64,000 bases of DNA from Neocallimastix lanati (nom. inval.). Taxonomy: Eukaryota; Neocallimastigomycota; Neocallimastigomycetes; Neocallimastigales; Neocallimastigaceae. Below the pieces are notes generated by a model. That model had not been told where the DNA came from. It saw only the letters and a program-made list of their open reading frames with translations, and made no database searches. The first letter of the stretch is position 1, and the number at the start of each line of letters is the position of its first letter. The position numbers and the translations under genes were made by a program. This document shows positions 54,041 through 64,000 of the stretch, piece after piece. The DNA lies in NCBI GenBank assembly GCA_016946835.1, contig JACVTC010000041.1:1152501-1216500 (forward strand). The letters run 5' to 3'.

Positions 54041-54049
54041 AATTTGAAT
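54041..54049. other. Target-site duplication, right copy of MULE-2
   Basis: AATTTGAAT, identical to 51181-51189. Confidence 0.85.
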
Positions 54050-54635
54050 GATGAAATATTTACATTGGAAAAATGCCGCAATTAATTTTTTAAATTATAT
54101 ATTCAGTTTATATTAGATCAACTATTCAAATATATTATAATTATAAATATATTAAATAATATTATACTTATTTTTTTATATTAAAATAAATAACACAAAT
54201 AATATTAATACAATATACATTTACACATAAATACATACATTCATAAATAAATATGGTAAAATTCTTAAATTACTGGTTAAATAATACATACTTCATAAAT
54301 AATATTTATCTATAATTATTTTTATAGATATATATTTTAAATTAAATTAATATTAAATTTTATAATAGATTATAAAATTTTTTTTATAAAACAAATTAGA
54401 AAAAATTATATATATATATTTTTGTTTATACTATTTTGTTAAAATATAAATAAAAAAAAGTAAATCTTAAAAAAAGAAAAAAAAAAAAAAAAAAGTAAAA
54501 AGTGGGCTATTGAAATTATTCAATTTAATTTTAATTTCTTTCAAAATTAGAGATTAACTATATTTTTTTTTAATAATAATAATAGTTAGTCTTAAATTTT
54601 GAAAATTATAGTTTATTTTTTATTTTTTATTTTTA

Positions 54636-54667
<32 letters not shown>

Positions 54668-55043
54668 CAACAAACAGAAAAATTATTCATAAATAAATAA
54701 ATAAATAAATAAATAAACATAATATAGTTTAAAACACTATATTTTCTATTTTTTAGAAATAAAGTAGATACTAAATTTAATTGTAAAATAAAGTAAAATA
54801 AGATCATTGTAATTAATAGTAATATTAATAAATATTTATATATAATATACAATATAATCAAAACAAAAAACAATAAATATAATAATAGAAATAAACAAAT
54901 AATTTTATTAATGAATTTTTTTTTTTTTAATAAATAATAATATTGTTTTATAAGGTATAAAAACAAAACAAAAACAAAAACAAATATCTATTATTTCAAA
55001 CTAAAAAAAGAATCATTGTTATATATATAAAAAAAAAAGAATA
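54050..55043. other. Upstream region of the dynein gene
   Basis: AT-rich, with a T tract at 54638-54663, an (AAAT)n run at 54690-54716 and an A-rich stretch just before the ATG. I see no gene. Confidence 0.75.
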
Positions 55044-58000
55044 ATGGAAGAAGAATCTGCATCGGAATATTCATCTTCAGAACAATTACTTACTGAAACT
55101 ATTACTTCTAGCGAGTTTAGGGATTATATTGTAAAATTAATTACTTTACTTTTAGAAGCCTCTGAAGAAGATATTAATACTTGTGTTAACGATGAAAATT
55201 TCAATCCAATAGAATTAGAAAATTTTATTAAGGATAATGTAATTCAAACTTTATTTATTATAAAGGAAAAGATAGATGATAATCAAGGTAATAATAATTG
55301 TTATAAAAAAGAAGAAAAATTAGTATATTTTAGTTTATTAAAAATTTTAGAATAAATAAAAAATAATGGAATATTATAAGATTATATATATATAAATAAT
55401 AAAATAATAATAATAATAATTAATTAATATATTTATATAAAAATGTATTTCCCACATAAATATTTAAAATCCTAAATTAATAATAGATGGACATTTTAAA
55501 TATTTTATAAATTTTGAAATTAATTATAGTCAATTGCAAGTGGCGTCACTTGCATTAATTAAGCGTTTTCCAATTTTACAAAAGGATAAACCAATTCAGG
55601 CTCAATTACAAATAATTAATCTTCCTGGTTATTTAGATGGAGGAAATCCATATGAAACTCTTCATTCATATATTCATAATGTTGTTTCTCCATATTTTAA
55701 TGCGTATGTAAGTTCAAAAAGTGAAAATAATTCTAAAGTTGCTTCAAATTTTGAGGATAAGGATGTTAAAGCTGGTATTCCAATGACGAGAAAAAAGATT
55801 ACTGAATTAGAATTGTCCTTACTTCATTTACAACAGAATGTTGAAATTCCTGAAATTATTCTTGAAATTAATCCAGTTGTAACAAAAGCTATTGAAGAAT
55901 GTAAAAAGAAAGGTGATGATCCAAAGGTTTCAGCAATTAATTATATACCAAAATCTTATCTTACAGACTCAAAATTTTTAGATAAACTTCAAAAAGAAGT
56001 ACAAAATTGGGTTACTGATATTAGAAAGGTAGCAGATTTAAATAGAGATCCAACAACTGGTACTGCTAGTCAGGAAATAAATTTCTGGCTTGGTATGGAA
56101 AGCTCAATTACTTCCATTGAGAAACAACTTATTGATGTTCCAGTTTTACTTACTTTGGAAGTATTAAAAAATGCTAAAAGATATCATGCAACAATTTCTT
56201 TCCATTCTGATACTGGATTAATGGAAAGATCAGAAACAGTAAGAAAATATGCTCAAGTAATGAAAGATTTTCCAATAAATGAATTACTTTCAGCATTAGA
56301 TTTAGAAAAGGTTAGAGAAGCTTTGGAAAAAATTTTTAATCATTTATTAAAAAAATTAAAGGTTACTCTTTATCCAACCCAACGTTCACTTCCATTAGTT
56401 GAAGCAATTTCACGTGATCTTAATAATCAATTAATGAAAATTTTAAGTAGTAAAAAGTTAATGTATATGCCATTTGAGGAATTTGAAAATGTAACTAATG
56501 GATGTGATATCGTATTTAATACATGGAAAGAAAATAGTAGAGAATTTACGAATATTGCTCGTGATACAGTTAGGAGAAGAAAAGAAAAATTCATATTAGT
56601 AAAAATTGATGCTGCTCATGAAAAATTACAAGAAAGAATTAATTTTATAAAAGATTTCAGAATAAGACATGAACATCTTCAAAAAACTATAGAAAAAATT
56701 ATTAAAAGTGATAGTGAATATGCAGGTGATGAAGATTCTGGTATTGACAGTTCAACCCTCGATGATGTCAGTGAAGCTTATAGTAATTTCAAGAACATTG
56801 ATATTTTAGATGTTTCTACTGATGGAACAGATGCATGGAATAATGCTGAAAATTTATATAATGAAAAAATTGAAAAAGTAGAAAATCAAATTATTGTTCG
56901 TTTACGTAGTCGTCTTGAAAAAGCTAAAAATGCCAATGAAATGTTTAGAGCATTTTCAAAATTTAATGCTCTTTTCTTCAGTCAAAAGATTAGAAATGCT
57001 ATATTAGAATACCAAACTCCATTAATTGATAGTACAAAGAATGATATAAAGAAGCTTCATGAAAAATTTATTGCTAAATATCCACAATCTCAAGTAAGTG
57101 TTGTTTGTCAAGCACGTGACATACCACCAATTGCTGGAAATATTTCATGGGCTAAACAAATTGATAATCAATTAGATATGTATATGAAAAGAGTTGAAGA
57201 TGTTTTAGGTAAAGGATGGGAAAAATATACTGAAGGTGAAAAATTAAAGAAAGAAAGTGATGCTTTTAAAATTAAGTTAGATACAAGACCAATGTTTGAT
57301 GCTTGGATTGCCAAAATGACAAGTGATCAAAACAATATTTTAATAACAACTGGTAAAGTTTTTGTTATTAAAAGTTATAATGATATTAGTGGTGGTGATA
57401 AATTATTAGATACAAAGGCATCAAAGAAATATGTTTTAGATGTTAATTATGATCCACAAACCATAACTTTCTATAAAGAAATTCGTCAGCTAATATGGTT
57501 AAAGTTTAATGTTCCATATACATTAATTAGATATTCTAAAGAAGCCAAACGTATTTATCCATATGCTGTATCATTAAAAGAAACTGTAAAGATTTATTAT
57601 CATACAGGACGTAAAGTTGACGAAAATCATGAAATTATATCATTAATTGCAATTTTCAAAAAGAAGGTACAGGATGTTATTGTTAAAGGTGCTAACCTTT
57701 GTTGGGAAAATTTCATTGATATTGATCAAACTCAAAGGGGATTTGAAAACAGTAATAATAAACAAATTAAATTTGTTAAGGAATTCTATAACGTTGTATC
57801 TATTTTCCAAGATAAAGTAGATGAAGCTATTTTAATAAATGATGAAGTTAATCATATTATTGATGAAATGAAGATATGTGATTATGACAAAGAAATATTT
57901 TATGATTATTTAGATAAAATCCAAAAGTTTATTGATAAATTAAATTTAGAATCATATTCTAACTTAAACCAATGGGTATCTCAGTTGGATGCTAGAATTG

Positions 58001-61000
58001 AAGCTGTATTAATTCAACGTCTTGAAAATGCTATCAAATCATGGATCAATGCTTTCCAAACCGAAAACCCAGAAATTAGTGAAATTGCAATAGCAAGAAA
58101 AAAAAGAAATAGATTATCTTCTGCATCTAATCTCGGTTTAACAAGATCTGAAATGGAAGTTATTGATAAAGATGAGCCCCAGAAAAATACTCCAGAATTT
58201 CCATTATTAATTCATGAGCTTAAGATTAAAAATCAACTTATGTATCTTGATCCTCCAATTGAAAATGCTAGAGCAGAATGGTATTACCAATTCCAGGATT
58301 GGCTTTCTAGTATTTGCTCATTAAAACACATTCAAGGTTCAAGATATGATATGAATATTGATGATAATGATAATGTTGAAGTTAGTACTTATATTAACCT
58401 TTTAACAAAACTTTCAGGTAATTTATTAGAACAAGCATATGAAGTTATTGAAAATCGTATTAAAAAAGTTAATAAATATCTTTCAATTTGGTTAAGATAT
58501 CAATCTTTATGGGATTTAGAACCAGATTATATTTATAATCAGTTAAAAGATGATCTTTCTTTATGGAAACAAATAGTTTTAGAAATTAAAAAAGCTAGAT
58601 CTACATTTGATAATTCAGAAACTGAAAAGACTTTCGGAAATCTTGTTATAGATTATGCTCATGTTCAATCAAAGGTTAATGCTAAATATGATTCATGGCA
58701 ACGTGATGTTCAAAATAAATTCGGTACAAAGTTATTGGCAAGAATGAAGGAGTTCTATAGTAAAATTTCTAAAGCTAGATATAATTTAGAACAATATTCT
58801 GCAGAAACATCTTCTACTGCTGAAGCTGTTTCTTTCATTACTTTTGTTCAAGATTTAAAGAAGAATATGCCAGGCTGGACACAAGATATTGAATTATTTA
58901 AAAGTGGTCAAAAGATTCTTGAAAAGCAGAGATATCAATTTCCAAATGATTGGTTACATATTGAAAATATAGAAGGTGAATGGGGTGCATTTAATGAAAT
59001 CTTAGTTCGTAAAAATAATACTATTCAAGAACAACTTGCTGGATTACAACAAAAAATTGTTGCAGAAGACTCTTCACTTGAACAAAAAATTAAAGAAACT
59101 ATTACCGAATGGGAAAAAACTAAGCCTGTTCATGGCGATATTAAACCTGATACAGCTGTTAATAAATTGAATATCTTTGAAGGTCGTCTTGAAAGATTAA
59201 AGGAAAGCTATGATCAAATTACTAGAGCTAAAGAAGCGTTATCACTTGAATATGTTGTTGATGATCGCTTAACACCATTAATTGAAGAATTACATGACTT
59301 AAAGAGTGTATGGATTGCTCTTTCTAAAATATGGGGACAACTTGATGAAATTAAGGATACTTTATGGAATTCTGTTGTTCCAAGAAAGATTCGTCAATCT
59401 ATTGATCAATTAATAAACTCAACTAAAGAATTACCAACTCGTATGAGACAATATGCTGCATATGAATATCTTCAGGATACTTTGAAGGGTTATTTAAAGG
59501 TTCATCAAATATTTACTGATTTGAAATCTGAAGCAATTCGTGAACGTCACTGGAAACAACTTTTAAAGGAATTAAATTGTGATAGTAAAATTCGACTTTC
59601 TGAACTTACTGTTGGTAACGTTTGGGATTTTGATTTACATAGAAATGAAACTATCATTCGTGGTGTTATTGAAATGGCACAAGGTGAAATGGCTTTAGAA
59701 GAATTCTTAAAACAAGTTAGAGAAACATGGACTAATTATGCTCTTGAATTAATCAATTATCAAAATAAATGTCGTCTTATTAAAGGTTTCCAAGATTTAT
59801 TCACAAAATGTAGTGAAAATATTAATAGTTTAATTGCTATGAAGCATTCACCATACTTTAAGGTGTTTGAAGAAGAGGCGTTAAGTTGGGAAGAAAAGCT
59901 TAATCGTATACATGTATTATTTGATGTTTGGATTGACGTTCAACGTCAATGGGTTTATCTTGAAGGAATTTTCACTGGTAGTGCTGATATTAAACAACTT
60001 TTACCAGTTGAAACCACCCGTTTCCAAAATATTAATACTGAATTTATGACTGTTATGAAGAAGGTTTATAAATCTCCATTTGTTCTTGATATTCTTGCTA
60101 TTCCAAATATTCAGAAGTCATTAGAACGTTTAGCTGAACTTTTAAGCAAGATTCAAAAAGCTCTTGGTGAATACCTCGAGAGAGAAAGATCTTCTTTCCC
60201 CCGTTTCTACTTTGTTGGTGATGAAGATTTATTAGAAATTATTGGTAATAGTAAAGATGTTGTTAGAATTCAAAAACACTTTAAGAAAATGTTTGCAGGT
60301 ATTGCTAGTATTATTTTAAATGATGATGCAACAGAAATATTAGGTATGGTTTCAAAGGAAGGTGAAATTGTTAACTTCAGTACTCCAGTTTCTATTAAGG
60401 ATAATCCACGTATTAATGATTGGTTAACATTATTAGAAAAGGAAATGAAGTATTCTTTGGCTTACTGGCTTTTAGAATCTGTTAAAACAATACGTGAAAT
60501 TTATTTCTCAGATAATATTGAACTTCCAAAGTTATTGGAATGGGTTGAAAAATATCCGGCTCAATTAGTTGTTCTTAGTATGCAAATTATTTGGACTCAA
60601 TCAGTTGAAAATGCTTTAGAAAATATTGAAAATAATGTAGATTCAGATTCATTACAAAATTCATTTAAGTTGGTTGAAAGAACTTTAAATATTTTAGCTG
60701 ATACAGTATTGACTGATTTAACACCAATTACTAGAAAGAAGTGTGAACATTTAATTACAGAATTGGTACATCAAAGAGATTTAATTCGTCAATTAATGAA
60801 TCATAATGTTAAATCTCCAAAGGACTTTGAATGGCTTTACCAAATGCGTTTCTATTACAATGAAACCGAGGAACCATTACTCCGTTTATGTATTCAAATG
60901 GCTAATGCACGATTCTATTATGGTTATGAATATCTTGGTGTTGCTGAACGCCTTGTTCAAACTCCTCTTACTGATAGATGTTATCTTACCCTTACTCAAG

Positions 61001-64000
61001 CATTGGATAGTAGAATGGGTGGTAGTCCATTTGGTCCAGCTGGTACTGGTAAAACTGAATCTGTTAAGGCCCTTGGTTTACAACTTGGAAGATTTGTTCT
61101 TGTTTTCTGTTGTGATGAAAACTTTGATTTCCAAGCTATGGGTCGTATCTTTATTGGTTTATGTCAAGTTGGTGCATGGGGTTGTTTTGATGAATTTAAT
61201 CGTCTTGCAGAAAGAATTCTTTCTGCTGTTTCTCAACAAATTCAATCCATTCAAATTGGTTTACGTACTGAAGAATCCATTGATATTGTTGGAAAGAATA
61301 TTAAAGTTAATTCTAACACAGGTATTTTCATTACTATGAATCCAGGTTATGCTGGACGTTCCAACTTACCAGATAATTTGAAGAAATTATTCAGAAATAT
61401 TGCTATGACTCGTCCAGATCGTGAATTAATTGCTCAAGTAATGCTTTTCTCACAAGGTTTCCGTTCAGCCGAACTTTTATCTTCAAAGGTTGTACCATTA
61501 TTTAATTTATGTTTAGAACAATTAAGTCCACAAAGTCACTATGATTTCGGTTTAAGATCTTTAAAGAGTGTTTTAGTTAGTGCTGGTAATTTAAAACGTA
61601 CAAAGATTCAGGAGATTATTTCTAAAGAGAATTCTTCTCCTGAAGAAATTGAAGCTCTTTCAGATGCACATGCTGAACAAGAAATTTTAATTCAAAGTAT
61701 CAGAGAAACTATTGTTCCTAAATTGGTTGTTGAAGATATTCCATTATTAACTAGTCTTTTGATGGATGTCTTCCCAGGTATTGAATATTCACCAATTAAT
61801 CTCGAAAATCTCTGTGTCGCAATTAAAGAAATTTGTGAAGAAAATCAATATGAAGCCAGTGATATATGGCTTGAAAAAGTTATTCAATTATATCAAATTC
61901 AAAATATCCATCATGGTCTTATGATGGTTGGTCCATCTGGTAGTGGTAAGACTTCAGCTTGGCAAGTCTTATTAAAAGCTTTAGAAAAGCTTGAAGGTGT
62001 AGAAGGTGTTTCATATGTTATTAATCCAAAAGCTATTTCTAAAGATAGTTTATATGGTTTCTTAGATCAAACTACACGTGAATGGACTGATGGTTTATTT
62101 ACTCATATATTAAGAAAAATTATTGATAATGTTCGTGGTGAAAGCGAAAAGCGTCATTGGATTATTTTTGATGGTGATGTTGATCCTGAATGGGTTGAAA
62201 ATTTAAATAGTGTTCTTGATGATAATAAACTTTTAACTCTTCCAAATGGAGAAAGACTTAGTCTTCCTCGTAATGTAAGAATAATGTTTGAAGTTGATAG
62301 TTTGAAATATGCTACTCTTGCCACTGTTTCTCGTTGTGGTATGATTTGGTTTAGTGAAGATATCTTAACTTTACAAATGATCTTTAATAATTACTTAAAC
62401 ACTTTAAGAACCAAAGAATTAGATAAAGTGGAAGAAGATGTTTCAGTTCGTGACCGTAATAACGCCAATGTTGGTTCCATTTCAACAATAGAAACACAAA
62501 AGCAATGTGCTGAAATTTTAAAGAACTTCTTTAAAGAAGATGATCTTGTTGAAAAATGCTTGAATTATTCATATAAATTAGAACATATTATGGACTTTAC
62601 TAGGATTCGTGTTTTAAATACCTTATTTTCTCTAATAAATAGTATAATTGGTAATATTATTCAATACAATAATTTACATCCAGATTTCCCACTTGATGCA
62701 GAACAACTTGAAACTTATATTAGTAAGAAACTTTTAGTTGCTATTATATGGAGTTTTACTGGTGATGCTAAATTAGAAGCTAGAGTAGAATTAAGTCAAT
62801 TTATTCAAAATTCATGCACTATCGAATTACCAACAATATCTTCATCACTCTCTATTGCAGATTATGATGTTGATATTAAGAATGGTAATTGGATTTCATT
62901 AGAAACTCGTGTTCCAACAATTGAAATTGAACCACATACTGTTTCCACTGCTGATGTTGTTATCCCAACTATTGATACAGTTAAACATGAGGATGTTATA
63001 TATTCATGGTTATCAGAACATAAACCATTAATTTTATGTGGACCACCAGGTTCTGGTAAAACTATGACATTATTTAGTGCATTAAGAAAGCTTCCAGATA
63101 TGGAAGTTGTTGGTTTGAATTTCTCAAGTGCTACTACACCAGAATTAATTTTAAAAACATTTGAACAATATTGTGAATACCGAAAAACTCCAAATGGTGT
63201 TGTCTTGTGTCCAACTATGATTGGTCGTTGGTTAGTAATTTTCTGTGATGAAATTAATCTTCCGGCTGCTGATAAATATGGTACTCAACGTGTTCTTTCT
63301 TTCATTCGTCAATTAATTGAGTCTGGTGGTTTCTGGAGAACTACTGATCAAGCTTGGGTTAAATTGGAAAGAATACAATTTGTTGGTGCTTGTAATCCAC
63401 CAACTGATCCTGGTCGTGTTTTAATGTCCCATAGATTCTTACGTCATGCTCCATTAGTTATGGTTAATTATCCAGGTGAATTATCTTTAAAACAAATTTA
63501 TGGTACATTCTCTAGAGCTGCTTTAAAGGTCGTTCCTTCATTACGTGGTTATGCAGAACCATTAACAAATGCTATGGTAGAATTTTTCTTAAAATCTCAA
63601 CAAAGATTCACACCAGATATTCAAGCACACTATATTTACAGTCCTCGTGAATTAACTAGATGGATTAGAGGTATTTATGAAGCTATTAAATCTTTTGATG
63701 ACTTAAGTGTTGAAGGCTTAATTCGTGTTTGGGCTCATGAGGCTCTTCGTTTATTCCAAGATCGTTTGGTTACTGATGAAGAAAAATTATGGACTGATAC
63801 TAATATTAATGAAGTAGCTATGAAGCACTTCCCTAACTGTGATCATCAAAAAGCTTTGGAACGTCCAATTCTTTTCTCCAACTGGCTTTCTAAAAACTAT
63901 GTTTCTGTTTCTCGTGAGGAGTTACGTGAATTTGTTAAAGCAAGACTCAAGGTTTTCTATGAAGAAGAACTTGATGTACCATTAGTACTTTTCAATGATG
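55044..64000 (+). CDS. DYN1: Cytoplasmic dynein 1 heavy chain, N-terminal two thirds, runs off the window (2 exons so far)
   Basis: Minus-end-directed microtubule motor ATPase. Exon 1 is 55044-55287. After a 253-bp intron, exon 2 starts at 55541 and stays open to the window edge, giving about 2900 residues so far. The tail comes first (VASLALIKRFPILQKDKPIQ near residue 82), then the linker. AAA1 has Walker A GPAGTGKT at about 1913 and CFDEFNR as Walker B. AAA2 has GPSGSGKT at about 2212 and WIIFDGDVDPEW. AAA3 has GPPGSGKT at about 2582 and VIFCDEINLP. The last visible residues (ELREFVKARLKVFYEEELDV) lead toward AAA4. Walker positions fall within about 15 residues of human DYNC1H1, which supports the start and the intron. 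I chose acceptor 55539-55540 because it alone keeps frame; a nearer AG at 55528-55529 does not. Motif wording fits cytoplasmic, not axonemal, dynein. Confidence 0.96.

Noticed and set aside
60806-61339. 177-residue plus-strand open frame
   Set aside because: Out-of-frame shadow inside the dynein AAA1 region.

Overview
The window is nuclear DNA from a very AT-rich eukaryote with many short GT-AG introns, long poly-A/T tracts and Asn-rich proteins. I read it as a fungus, most likely an anaerobic gut fungus (Neocallimastigomycota). The reasons are extreme AT richness between genes, a RSC7/Swp82-family chromatin-remodelling subunit (a family known mainly from fungi), and dynein and augmin-like genes that an early-diverging, microtubule-rich fungus would keep. 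The phylum is an inference. A slime mould such as Dictyostelium has similar composition but should lack RSC7/Swp82. Layout: 1-3.7 kb is repeat-rich AT sequence. 3.7-10.1 kb (+) is a 13-exon kinesin with a huge low-complexity N-terminal extension, followed by a small coiled-coil gene or kinesin tail (10.7-12.8 kb, +). 13.8-17.9 kb (-) is a 19-exon coiled-coil gene that best fits augmin subunit HAUS5. 21.2-27.0 kb (-) is a RSC7/Swp82-like subunit that also carries a double PHD finger and a third PHD, and needs an 11-base microexon. 32.1-34.1 kb (+) is the DRG1/Rbg1 GTPase. 34.1-42.7 kb is a gene-poor stretch with relics of Mutator-like (MULE) transposons. 42.7-46.3 kb (+) is a RhoGAP. 47.2-54.0 kb holds two separate MULEs, each bounded by a perfect 9-bp target-site duplication. 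The second carries a GC-rich insert with a tRNA-His-like segment. 55.0 kb to the window end (+) is the cytoplasmic dynein heavy chain, open at the right edge after AAA3. Exon models for the kinesin, HAUS5-like, RSC7-like, DRG and RhoGAP genes were traced by hand. In each the joined exon length is divisible by three (1648, 649, 1175, 365 and 1151 residues). Several genes belong to the microtubule/actin machinery (kinesin, augmin, dynein, RhoGAP). There is no evidence that their proximity is functional. The observations most worth following are the RSC7 plus double-PHD architecture, the microexon, the paired MULEs with their CACGTG-bearing ends, and a composite minisatellite shared between a MULE and a distant locus.
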